A program made the position numbers and the translations under genes. A model generated the notes under the pieces. The model worked only from the letters and a program-made list of their open reading frames with translations. It did no database searches and was not told the DNA's origin. Below are positions 38,617 to 50,262 of a DNA stretch of 64,000 bases, one piece after another. The stretch spans positions 310,001 through 374,000 of the forward strand of contig NW_026515504.1 in the NCBI RefSeq assembly GCF_014898815.1. The letters run 5' to 3'. Numbering within the stretch: position 1 is the stretch's first letter; each line of letters starts with the position of its first letter. This DNA is from Panonychus citri (lineage: Eukaryota; Arthropoda; Arachnida; Trombidiformes; Tetranychidae).

Positions 38617-41600
38617 TTAACTTTCAATTTTAGATGTATAAAACAAGAGATAAGCAGCATGAGATTTTACATCGGCCGCACTTAATTCGGTAACTTCGTG
38701 ATCATCATATTTATACCAACGGTTTTTCTCATCGTTTTTAACATAAGATACATAATGTCCACCTTCAAGGGTTCCATAGTGATTAACAACCCCATAGAGC
38801 TCATAAGAACCATCAAATCCAAAGGTATCGCACGAGCTTTTATATTTTTTCAATTTAAGATCAGAAAGAGGAAAATCAACCATATTCTGTAATTTTTGTC
38901 TCCATTTCCCTTCATATGAAAATCTAAAGAAAAGCAAAAAAAAAATAATAAGAAAAAAGAGAAAATTATTATCAATAATAAATTTAGACAAACACTTGAA
39001 ATGTTTACCAAAATAGAAAAAGTGATAAATTAATTGTTACAAGTTGAGCCAATTCATTTATGGTTGTTGTTCAATTTTTGTAATAAAAGAAAATTAAAAT
39101 TACGTCAATGAAAGTGTAAGAAACAAGTTAATTGAATACTTGGTTTATAATAATCAAAATGTGTCAAAGAAAATGATTGTTTACATTTAACTATCTCTAA
39201 CTATCTGGAAGGAGCTTTAATTGCTGCGCAATTATTACCTACATGGGAAACTATTTTGATTGATAAATTGATAGTTAACACTTTAAATTGAACGGAAAGT
39301 AAGAAGAGAAAAAATCGTTTATGTAATTAAAGTTAACATTTCCAAGACATCTAATCAAGATGAATAAGATATTCACAAGATAAACAGTAATAAATTACTA
39401 CTACTAGAAGAAAATAACTTTGTAATCAAACCGTGAATGAATTTATCTACAATTTTCAAATGAAGAAAGACAGAGAGAGAGATCAAATATAAACGTACCT
39501 TTTCAAATGTATCACTAATACTTTAGGTAATTTGCATATTTTAATTTGTTTGATGGCATCTCGTTTGGTTTTACACGTTGGACATTCCCATGCTGCTTCA
39601 CCGAAAAGTTTCTCTTCGTCAGAAAATAAATCTAAACAGTCTAATATGGTAAATCTATGGCCCAATTTGGTAGGAATGGGAAGAGAAAGGTTGGTGAAAA
39701 CTTCAAAGGAGTGAGACTGTTTACCACAAGCTGTACATTTAAGGGTTGACATGAGAAGACCTTCAAACAATTCGGAAACAATTGATCGATTTCTGGAAAC
39801 ATGATGGGTCCAAAATTTGTTTATCGCAATGTGAGGGGTAAATCATCAGGTAGAGTGAAAATACCGTTAGCAACATTAGCCTGTGGTGCCTTATTAAGAT
39901 CAGCGTGTAGCTTTTCCAGAAGCATACACAAAAATTCATGGGCATCCTGCTGTTCACATCCCATAAAAAAAGGCATATGGGTCCCAACGGCATCTTTAAA
40001 ATTTGACGGTGACACTGATTTATATTGATTACTTCGTATCTCACGTATCAAGGCTCCCAGTTCGTCGGCTAGTTCACCCTTAGAGCCCAGTCTACTATTA
40101 CGACTAATATCGGCCATGTGTTTCTCTTGGAGAAAATAGCGACGGAATATCGAAGTGTCCGCTAAACATTGTAACACTGCGTTCATGAAGCAAGTGTTAC
40201 CCAAATTTTTGAGACCAGTGTTCACTTGACCAGGGATTCCGTAAATGGGTGAAAAGTTTCTCATTCGAGCTGAACTGGTAAAACTACGAGGGAAATCGGT
40301 GACATTGTTTAAAGGTTTTAATGCTCGATCAAAGGTTGGTGCATGGTGATGGTGGGTTGGAGGTCGATTTTGTGAATCATCATCGTCACCATGATGATCA
40401 GCAATATTGGGAGAGGAATAAGATCGAGATAAACTTTTGCCTGTTTTAGCGATCGATGGTGCCCTTGGTGTTGTGGTGGTGGGAGAAGATGCTGACTCAG
40501 AAACGGTTCTTTCATCCGATCTTTTAATTGAAGTGTTTGTTGTTGTCATTATTTTATTTTCCATTTTTGGTCTATGTAAAGGGGAACTCATTTCTTCATC
40601 TGAATTGTTAGTCACCATTTCTCTTTCATTTTCACTTGTATCCTCGTCTTCACTATCTCCTGTCATGGTGAATCGTACAGGAGGTTTCAAGGGTTCCCGT
40701 GATTGAATTGATGGTTTACTTGTTGTTGTTGTTGTAATGGTTGATGAAGATGTTGCTGACGAGGAAGAATCAAATGACTTTGATGGATTAGGTTTTAACC
40801 TTCGCTTAAGATCAACATTTTCACGTAATAAAAGCTCTTTGTCAGCTTCCATTCTCTTTAAAATCTCCTCTTTCTCCCGATTAGCCTTTTCAAAGTCACT
40901 TTCCATTAATCTGTTAATTTCCTCTTGAGCTTCAAGTGACCGTCGAGCCTTAAGTTCACGTTCAACGATACTATTGTTATTTTCATTAACTGGACCATTG
41001 GTATTATGTTTTGGTGCTTGTGGTACATTTACAGTTTTACTACCTTGAATTGGTATTGTTGGTGTGAGTGTTGATCCATTGGGTTTATCATTTCTGTTGA
41101 TTATATTAAATGTATTCACAGATGAAATATTCATAGTATCATTATTGGTAAATTTAGGTTTAACTTGTCGATTAATTAATGGAACTGGTTGAGCACTTCC
41201 TGGTATTTTGGTTGAATTATCTTTAAGCTTTGAATTTGTCAATCGTATGACCAATTCATTACTATCTTGAATCGTACTCATTTCAACATCATGATTACCA
41301 TCATCAATTGATGATTCTGATTGATGGCCAGATCCATTTAATAAAGATTTAGATCTGTCTGGTGATGAATCAAAAGAGTCTTCCGATTTTCTCAACTGTG
41401 TATAATAATTGATCAATGGATCATAATCTGAAACATTATTATCATCAGCTGATGGAGGTGTTACTTTTGGATTAGAGGTGTAGGTCGGATAACTGTTGAG
41501 CCAACCATAGTAGCCTTTTTTTAATAGTATTGGGGGTGCCATACATCCTTCCTTATTGTCAAACTAGAAACAAGAAGAGAAATTAAAATTGATTAGTTGT

Positions 41601-42543
41601 AATCAATTGAAAACAATCAATATAATGAATCTATTTAATGTAAGGAAACACAAATTACCTTCCATAGAGCAGCAAATAAAGCATCCAAATGTTCATTCTC
41701 ATTGATTGATGTTGATTGCCAATCGAAAATTATCACTTTATGAGCTGATCTCCTTTCTTTTAAAATTAATTGAGCATTTGTTGGTAACGATTTCATCAAT
41801 TTGGTAGCCGCTGTACCTTTTTCTAATAATTCCTCTGGTATATTTAACAATTTAACTTTATCCGTTTTGAGATTGCTGATGTGAGAAGCTTCAAAATCCT
41901 CTCTTCTCCTTGAATCCAGTAAAAGTATAAAATTATCGTTTCGATTTTTATGATGATCCGATATTAGATCAAAAAGCTCCGTGGGTTCGATGGTGGGTTT
42001 AATATAATTATCTCCATCAATTTGATTAATATTACAGTCATCACGTCTATTGTTATTAACATAAGAAAGGTCATCCTTCAATCCATTATTATTTATATTA
42101 TTTATCAGGCTTTTAGATGAATTATTATTACTATTATTATTGGAACTGTTGGTTGCATTAACAGTTTTACCAGGCATAGGTGTTGATACATTAGTTTTAG
42201 GTGAAGCTTCATGATATCTTGCCTCCAAAATTTTAGATAATTCTTCACACTTGATTATAGCTTCTTTGAACATTTTACCATATTTTATATCGTCATGAAG
42301 ACGAGATGATTTAACTCCTTGGTAAAGGTTTGCAACTCTCATGAAGAAAATGTATGCTTTCTCTTCATCACCAGAGTTGTATTCTAAATTGGCTTGATTG
42401 AAAACCTTTTCCATAGAGTTAAGCAATTGGTTTGGCGGAGATGCTTTAATTATCGTTGTTGCCTTATCATTAGCTAAACTATTCAGTTCACCAACTGATT
42501 TGGCCATGTGTAAATCTTTCGGTTTCCTGGTTATGGCTGGCAT
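38617..42543 (-). CDS. USP8: Ubiquitin carboxyl-terminal hydrolase USP8 (UBPY), one frame break
   Basis: Endosomal deubiquitinase that removes ubiquitin from receptors and ESCRT-0 components. Exons 42543-41659, 41563-39499 and 38923-38617. In order: an N-terminal USP8 dimerisation/MIT-like region (residues ~1-110), an Asn-rich linker, a rhodanese-like domain (~175-315) crossing the first junction, a coiled coil near 490-550, a 14-3-3 motif RSYSSP at 675-680, then the USP fold with Cys box GLKNLGNTCFMN (Cys near 753), two CxxC zinc pairs (CTAC, CPTC) and His box GGHYVSYV. The frame breaks near the GGGG run 39835-39838 (CCCC on the coding strand): adding one C restores frame and gives the required phase 2 at the next junction, for 1085 residues (human USP8 is about 1118). 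Catalytic residues are present, so an assembly error is the simplest explanation. Confidence 0.94.
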
Positions 42544-43276
42544 ATTTGTGGACTTGTTTGTTTTGGTGGTTTTGTTGTTGTTGTTGATTTTGTGGTGGTA
42601 TTGGTGGATTTCCTCTTTTTATTACGTTGATTGTCAGAGGTGTTTAATAATTTATTTGACTGAATCTATGGAGAAATGAGAGGTTAAAGTTTAAAGAGGA
42701 AAAGGGTAAAGAAAAGGAAGAGAAAAAGATATTAATCAAAGGCAAATATATGTGTATATAAGAAAAGAGAGAAATAAATAAAGATGAAGATCAGTCAAGG
42801 GAGGAAAAAGACAACACATCAGAAAAAAAGAGACATAGAACATACTATAAATAATAACAAGTTTATTTATATTAAATAGAATTGAAATGATCAAACAATT
42901 AGCAACATGTAATCAAGGAACAAGAAGACAAAAATAATATCAAAGGAAAGAGAAATTAAGAAAGAGAGTAAAGGGTTTCTCTTGTCTTTAATGTCCCATT
43001 TAAAAATTGAAAGGGAGAGAGAGAGAGAAAGAAAATTTTAAATATGAAAAAACAACAACATTGAGTAAGAAAAGTAAGTAAGAAAAGACAACCTCATCAA
43101 TAGCACAATCATTATTTCATCTCTAATGAAATTGAGCAAAATCAACGAGTGAGAGAAAAAAAAAGATGATTAAACAGACATAAAACAAAGATTATTCATT
43201 TCTCTAGGCAAACTTAACATGATTGTGAGAGAAATTGTAAAGGTTAGAGGCTCGACTATGGAATCAGCTAAGTCAT

Positions 43277-43278
<2 letters not shown>

Positions 43279-43319
<41 letters not shown>
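43279..43319. repeat. GA dinucleotide microsatellite
   Basis: A pure AG run about 740 bp upstream of the USP8 start codon. Confidence 0.9.
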
Positions 43320-43322
<3 letters not shown>

Positions 43323-43496
43323 CTTAAAGAGAGCACAATAATAATACTAATGGGTAGAAAGTAAGGAAAGGAAGAGAATAGAATATGTGAAAAGATAAAG
43401 ATATTTACCCGAACAATTGGAAAACCATCAAGACATGGTGCAGAAATGAATAGAATGAGAAGGATAACAAGAGCTATGATAATAATGATGATAATA

Positions 43497-44171
43497 GTGT
43501 TGATGGTTATGATAATGATGAAAGTAACGTTGGTGTTGGTGTTGATTGTAACGATGGCGTTGATTTGATAAGAGAAATAAGATCAATAGGATGTAGAACG
43601 GGACAGTTTGGTAAATAGAATATGTTTAAAGAGTAAATCATCACAAACACTAAAGCAGATGGAGTAGGAAAGGAAGATAGTGAGAAACAGAGAGAAAAAG
43701 AGATAGAAAAAAAAAGAGAAAGAGAAAAGCAAAAGAAAAAGAGACGAAGGCTCAAGAAGAAGGAAAAAGAAGAGAAAAAAAGATGATTACATGGAACAAG
43801 TGAATTAATTGTTACATTTGAACAGAAATTAAAGTTAATCGATTAATAAGTAAATAGAATTAGAATTTAATTAAAAAATATCAAAAATCTAAAATAAAAA
43901 CAAATCTTTTCTTTTCACTTTATAATCACAAACACAGAGAAACAAAAAAGAGAAAGAGACAAGAGAGAGAAAAAGAAAGAGAAAATAAATGCTACACCTA
44001 AAAGATTTTTCTCTCTCTTCCCTCTTGTTTCTTTCTCTTTCTCGTCTTTCTCTTCTTCTTCTTCTTTTTCCTTCTCATTTTGTTTACTTCGAAAAGAGCG
44101 GCAAATGTGAATCAACCTGAGAATAGAAAATATTTTCACTTTTATTTTCTTCCAATTTTCTCTTCCTCATC

Positions 44172-44220
<49 letters not shown>

Positions 44221-44626
44221 TTTCTTTCTCATTTTCTTTATTCATCATAATCATTATATTCTATTGATTGTTGATGGACAACAATTGATTTAGAATTTTT
44301 ATTAATTTCCTTATATCAATTTAATCTTCTTCTCAATGACGATTATCTTTTTCTTGATGATTGTTTCATGTTCACCTTAAAGTCATTTTCTTTTCATTAT
44401 TATTATTAATTTTGATTCTTTGATATTTATATTATTTGAAATGCAATTTTTCTTAACGATACAATGTTTTCAATTCCAAATCTGTTCAGCAAGTTTCGTG
44501 ATTAGTTTGGGTTACTTTTCGTCAATTTTTTCATCCACCAAATCCAAGGGTCCAACTTGTTATTGTTTTAATTTAGATTAAGTTTTTCTTTTCATCAACG
44601 ATTATGTGTTAAGATGTTATCATGCA
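43497..44626. repeat. Upstream cassette, copy A (longest)
   Basis: The longest of three related copies. The right part (about 43775-44626) matches copy B at 47225-48027, and the last ~400 bp reads as identical. The left part (43497-43556 and 43660-43728) matches copy C. The core contains a GA/CT-rich purine-pyrimidine tract, the word TTCGAAAAGAGCGGCAAATG and a Glu/Lys-rich open frame on the minus strand. It ends at TTATCATGCAA. It lies 1-2 kb upstream of the USP8 start. Confidence 0.9.
44178..44216. repeat. CT dinucleotide microsatellite within cassette copy A
   Basis: A pure CT run that is long here and shorter in copies B (near 47600) and C (near 49750), as expected of a length-variable tract inside a duplicated segment. 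Confidence 0.9.
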
Positions 44627-45125
44627 AAGTGTTTTACATTAATTGTTGACAAAAATTATAATAACGTCTTGGATATAACAATTAGTCGAACCATCAAATT
44701 ACCATTACCATCAAATCAGCATTTTCAGTTGTATCTTGATTTTTCTCGTTCTCTCTCTCTCTCTTTTGAGGTATGATTGAGTTGATTAGGATTATAGAAA
44801 GAGGATTGATTAAAGAGAATACAATGAATACACCTCATGATAGATATTTTTCTCTATACAGGAAAAGATTATTTTTACATTTTCTTTTTTTATAAATGGG
44901 AAGTCAATGTTGAGATCGAATAGTGGATAACAAAATTGTCCACTAGAAAAGCAAAAGAGAAAATCTTGTTAAATCCTCAACTTATAATAATAGAAAAAAA
45001 AATATGAATATAAATTATAGATAAATATATATGTATGTAGAGATTTTCATCTATTGTTATATTGTGGTTTATATAAGAGTCGGAATAACAATAGAAATAT
45101 GAACAGAATGATTCTATATGTTCAA

Positions 45126-46562
45126 TTAGCACCAATCATCTTCGTGGTATTGATTAGTCCTTTGTTCAGCATCTTTCTTATTATTTTCCAATCCCCAAAC
45201 ACGAATATAACGTTTACTTCCAGAAATTAACACAGGATAATCTCGATGAAAACCAGTGACACAATGAACATTCATACAATTATCTGGATTCCATGTTGTT
45301 GGGCTCAATGTTCTCAATCGTTCGCCATTTTTTAAATCGTAAACACATATTTCACTGCCAAAGTTTGGAACTGAAATTGGTTTGAAAAGTAATGTTTCAG
45401 TAACGTAAAGTTGACATTTATAGAAAGCAGTAGAAATATTGATAGCTGATGATTTCTTTTTACTAGTAGGCCTACAATAAGAAAAGGGATAATTTATATT
45501 TGAATTGACCAATGTTCGATTTTTGAAAGTCCATTGGCTCAAATGGCTTTGAGCTCCGTGAGCTGTGATTAAGTTCATATTATCACATGTGAATGATAAA
45601 TTGACCACTGGTTCACATGTTGTATTGTCACTGCCGATAGATTGAAGACTCTGTCTTGGTTTACGAATGTCAAAAATATGAATAAATCCCGACGAATCGC
45701 CAGCAAATAAACATTCCTCATCAATCGGTGACCAACAGACTCGAGAAACACTATGATTACTTGATCCAAGAAGCGATGCCACCGTTATTTGCTGAAGACA
45801 ACATCCACTTCTTATATCAATAAAACGAATGGATGATCCAGAGGTTCCAACTAAGTTTATCAAGTAATTAGAAACAATTAATAATAAAATTGTCGATTTA
45901 TATTATTAGTTGGCCATCTTTGCCAATTCAATAGTTTACCTGTAATCAAATTTGGATTAAGTTTATTCCAATCGCTGCTATAGATTTTCTTTTGGCCAAA
46001 ATCATAAGAATCGAGTAACTTTAAAGTATTTGTATCAACTAGAACAACCTTATTGGGATATGTAGCAGCAATTAATCCATTGTCAATAGGAAACCTGAAG
46101 AGAATTAAAAGAGAAGAGAAAGATAATTATTTAGATATTTATAATTTTTCTTACCCTAGAGAGTTTGATAATTACCATTGACTTTTGTTGAGTGTTAGTG
46201 GTACAAATTGTCGCCTCTCAATTAACCTTAGTCTACCACGAGCTTCCTCTTCAATCTCATAGATTGAAATATTACCATCACAATCACTGGCTAATGAGCT
46301 ATTAAGAGAATTAGGTTAGATGTAAAGTCAAGTTGACACTTTTTTTTTGGCTCTTAGACTGAAAATTGTAGACTTACAATTTCATAGTAGGATCAATATC
46401 AATGTAATTAACCGTAGCTGAAACTCTGCATTCCATGATAGGTTCATAATCAAGACTGGTAAATGCACTTCTCATAAATTGCTCTTTGAAGGTTCGTTTC
46501 CTTACTTCACCAATTTGACTTTTAAACAATAGGGAAGGATGTGAATAAAGCTCCTGTTCCAT
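45126..46562 (-). CDS. ERCC8: ERCC8 / CSA, WD40 DNA-repair protein
   Basis: WD40 substrate receptor of the CUL4-DDB1 ubiquitin ligase in transcription-coupled nucleotide excision repair (Cockayne syndrome A protein). Exons 46562-46378, 46298-46176, 46094-45940 and 45850-45126 join at phases 2, 2 and 1 to give 395 residues, against 396 as I recall for human CSA. Matching segments include SDCDGNISIYEIE, QWFPIDNGLI, VDTNTLK, WSPIDEECLFAGDSSGFIHIFDIR, LSFTCDNMNLITAHG and LISGSKRYIRVWGLEN; the order and spacing follow CSA. The C-terminus is acidic (HEDDW), as in CSA. The start is the ATG at 46562; a longer open frame upstream has no ATG. It could be confused with another small WD40 protein, but the DTNTL block and length argue for CSA. 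Confidence 0.88.
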
Positions 46563-47224
46563 GGTAGATATCAATTGAATTTAGTTGTATAAAGAGATTC
46601 GCAAAAGGAGAGAGGAAACTTGTGATATAAGCACAAAATTTACGATGAAAATGTTAACCTCAATGACCAGATCAATAGAAATGACAACATGATAAGAGAA
46701 GTAGAAACACAGAATAAGTTAAATTATTTAAACACAATAGTTTCCTTTGTTGTATTCTGGTGGTTGATCCAAAAAGTAAATCACTCAAGGTTGCCAATTA
46801 GATGTAATATTTGATGAGATGTGGCAAAATAATCTTACCAGAAACCATTTTGATAACTGAAAACAAAAAAGAATCAAGATAAATAATCAATAACTGAAAC
46901 AATAGAAAGACAAAGAGACTTACTCATTATGATGGAAGTAAATTGGTTTGAACAACATTTAAATTACATAGAATTTGAATTGTAGAATTTTCCACCAAAA
47001 ATATTCTATTGAATAGATAATTCCAATTGCAGGGTTAATCAAGAGACAATAAGAAATTAATCTGAATATTGAAGATTCTGCGTTAAGACGAGAGATTAAT
47101 GAACAGGAAAAGAAAACAAGAAAGAAAGAGAAAATCAGTTTAAATGGAATAGAATTTTAAAAGAAAACAATAAACAAAATAGAGAAAAACAAAGACTTAC
47201 ACATGAGAGAAAGAGAATAAAAAA

Positions 47225-48027
47225 AATATGGTTACATGGAACCAGAGAATTGATTGAAATAAATTAGACAGAAATTAAAGTTAATCAATTGATAAGTAAA
47301 TAGAATTAGAATTTAATTAAAAAATATAAAATAAAAACAAATCTTTTTCTTTTCACTTTATAATCACAAACACAGAGAAACTAAAAAGAGAAAGAGACAA
47401 GAGAGAGAAAAAGAAAGAGAAAATAAATGCTACACCTAAAAGATTTTTCTCTCTCTTCCCTCTTGTTTCTTTCTCTTTCTCGTCTTTCTCTTCTTCTTCT
47501 TCTTTTTCCTTCTCATTTTGTTTACTTCGAAAAGAGCGGCAAATGTGAATCAACCTGAGAATAGAAAATATTTTCACTTTTATTTTCTTCCAATTTTCTC
47601 TTTCTCTCTCTCTTTCTCTTCTTTTCTTTCTCATTTTCTTTATTCATCATAATCATTATATTCTATTGATTGTTGATGGACAACAATTGATTTAGAATTT
47701 TTATTAATTTCCTTATATCAATTTAATCTTCTTCTCAATGACGATTATCTTTTTCTTGATGATTGTTTCATGTTCACCTTAAAGTCATTTTCTTTTCATT
47801 ATTATTATTAATTTTGATTCTTTGATATTTATATTATTTGAAATGCAATTTTTCTTAACGATACAATGTTTTCAATTCCAAATCTGTTCAGCAAGTTTCG
47901 TGATTAGTTTGGGTTACTTTTCGTCAATTTTTTCATCCACCAAATCCAAGGGTCCAACTTGTTATTGTTTTAATTTAGATTAAGTTTTTCTTTTCATCAA
48001 CGATTATGTGTTAAGATGTTATCATGC
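47225..48027. repeat. Upstream cassette, copy B
   Basis: Matches copy A from its TACATGGAAC end to TTATCATGCAA with few differences (the shorter CT tract and a missing AATATC-like stretch). It lies about 660-1465 bp upstream of the ERCC8 start codon, in the same orientation. Confidence 0.9.
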
Positions 48028-48104
48028 AATAATTTTAATAATTTTAATTTATACTTGTTTCTTTTGTGGTTTATTTGATTGTTTTCCAGTTTATGGTTTG
48101 ACAT

Positions 48105-49213
48105 TTATCGTGGATTTGAATCAAGAAATGCTTGTCTAAGCTCGGAAATCGGAGGATTAGTAATGATTCGTCCACTTTGAACTCGTTCAGATAAACGAGT
48201 TGGTCGCCATCTAAATTGGTACGAATAAATTTTCGCCATATTAGCTTCGTTAATCTTGATTAACTCACGAATACATCTCAAGTAGAGAGAGAAATTTTCA
48301 ATCTGTTTCTCCAATTTACGTTTCTCACTGGTGACAATGGCTATCGCTTCATTCAGAGGTAAATCAAGAGTGTTGTTATTCAACGACAAAGTACATTTAA
48401 TTTCAGGATCAACGAAATCATTATGAGTCTTCAAATTGGCTTTACCGGATTTCGAAGGTAAAAAAATCTGACTCATTGTACCTGTTGAAAGAAAATAATA
48501 TAATGGTGAAATTAGAAATTTAAATCAACCCAACGATCGAAGCCATTTTTTTTTCATTACCTCTAATTGGTTTTTCGAGGATTCGATTGATATAATAAGT
48601 GAATCCGTTACTTTGATCTCGTTGGAAAGAAAGGAAAAGTTCAGTCTTACGAACAGCAATTAAGTTCCATTTATCATATTCGTATCTACGAAGTGCACCT
48701 AATTGCCAGTAATTAAGGATAACATTTAAATCGCGATGTCGTTGTATGGCCATTCCAAAGTCGTCGTCAAACGAATCCATGTGACTTTTAATATCGGTTA
48801 TCGGCATAAAGGCATCAAGAAAACGACAAACCCGCTCATCAAATTTATCTTCAGCCATTGAAAGGATCAGAAAACAAATTGTATTGTATTTGGTTTTAAC
48901 ATTTTTTGGATCTTTAACAATCAAATTGTAATAACGCTCAGAATATAATTTCAAGAATGGCGAAGTCTCTTCGGGAATAGTTAACGGGGCGATTTTTGAC
49001 CTCTTTGATATAAAACGAGCTTTCTTTACGTTGGAAGATTTTCCTGAAGAAAAATTAAGGAAACAATTAACAAATTTGACGAGAAAAAGAAAAGAAAAAG
49101 AAAAACTTACCAATTTTATCGATCAGTTTCGTTATTGGTTCGAAGACTTTTCGAGACACCGAGTTCTTACTAACTGAAACTTTCGAATCTTCATTTTTAT
49201 TCTTACCATTCAT
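48105..49213 (-). CDS. Unrecognised 320-residue protein
   Basis: Three exons, 49213-49111, 49043-48561 and 48481-48105, join at phases 1 and 1 with normal splice sites to give 320 residues, so this is a real gene. I do not recognise the family. The N-terminus (1-50) is basic and Ser/Lys-rich. The middle looks helical, with aromatic blocks (LKLYSERYYNLIVKDPK, YNTICFLILSMAEDKFDERV, LNVILNYWQLGALRRYEYDKW). Residues ~230-290 form a Lys/Glu-rich helix that could be a short coiled coil (EKRKLEKQIENFSLYLRCI). No signal peptide or membrane helix is evident, so it is probably cytosolic or nuclear. It lies 0.9 kb from the 3' end of VAP and carries cassette copy C upstream. Confidence 0.8.
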
Positions 49214-49387
49214 TCCAATTGGTTGATAATTCGTATCAATTAACTGATTTATACGATTTAGTTGATCAATAGAAATCTAATTGTTTTCATTAGAAAGATT
49301 TTAAATCTAATTTTCGACAATTAAAGAGCAATTGAAAGGATAATAATAATTTAATGGTTAATGATTGTAATTTGTTTTCTCTTGTAA

Positions 49388-49935
49388 TAGTGTTGATGGT
49401 TATGATAATGATGAAAGTAACGTTGGTGTTGGTGTTGATTGTAACGATGGAGTAGGAAAGGAAGATAGTGAGAAACAGAGAGAAAAAGAGATAGAAAAAA
49501 AAGAGAAAGAGAAAAGAGAGAGAAAAAGAAAGAGAAAATAAATGCTACACCTAAAAGATTTTTCTCTCTCTTCCCTCTTGTTTCTTTCTCTTTCTCGTCT
49601 TTCTCTTCTTCTTCTTCTTTTTCCTTCTCATTTTGTTTACTTCGAAAAGAGCGGCAAATGTGAATCAACCTGAGAATAGAAAATATTTTCACTTTTATTT
49701 TCTTCCAATTTTCTCTTCCTCATCTTCTCTTTCTCTTTCTCTTTTCTCTCTCTCTCTCTCTCTTTCTCTTCTTTTCTTTCTCATTTTCTTTATTCATCAT
49801 AATCATTATATTCTATTGATTGTTGATGGACAACAATTGAATTAGAATTTTTATTAATTTCCTTATATCAATTTAATCTTCTTCTCAATGACGATTATCT
49901 TTTTCTTGATGATTGTTTCATGTTCACCTTAAAGT
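49388..49935. repeat. Upstream cassette, copy C (internally deleted)
   Basis: Joins three separated parts of copy A: 43497-43556, then 43660-43728, then 43963 to about 44386, ending at CACCTTAAAGT. Apart from an A/T difference (GAATTAG for GATTTAG) the shared parts look almost identical. It lies about 175-720 bp upstream of the 320-residue gene, in the same orientation as the other copies. Confidence 0.9.
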
Positions 49936-50262
49936 GTAATTTTAATTGTTTTTTTTGTCGTAATTATTAATGTGATTTTTTTATTTATATCTTTGATATT
50001 TAGAGAGATCGACACTGAAGTGAAATTTCTTAATGATCAAATTCATTAATAGGAATTTAATAGATTAACATTATTAATCTACTTCTTGTAATTTTTTTTT
50101 GTTGTTTAGGTTTTGCTTCAATGGGAAGGAAGGTGAACCGTTGAAAGGAGGATTTAAGGATTAACCAGGTATCAGACCAATTGTTTTTAACTCCATTTTT
50201 GAGACTCCATTTCAATTAATTAATAATTTTCTTGGACCTTTTGATTTGATTTTGCTTTTTGT

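Larger units (their letters stand above)
42544..45125. other. Region between USP8 start and ERCC8 stop
   Basis: 2.6 kb holding the USP8 5' region (a likely 5' UTR acceptor, GATTCAG, near 42660 on the minus strand), a GA microsatellite (43279-43319), copy A of the upstream cassette and a CT microsatellite (44178-44216). No protein gene supported. Confidence 0.7.

Noticed and set aside
39835..39838. Programmed ribosomal frameshift in USP8
   Set aside because: The site is not a canonical slippery heptamer, and the same defect occurs in two or three unrelated genes nearby.
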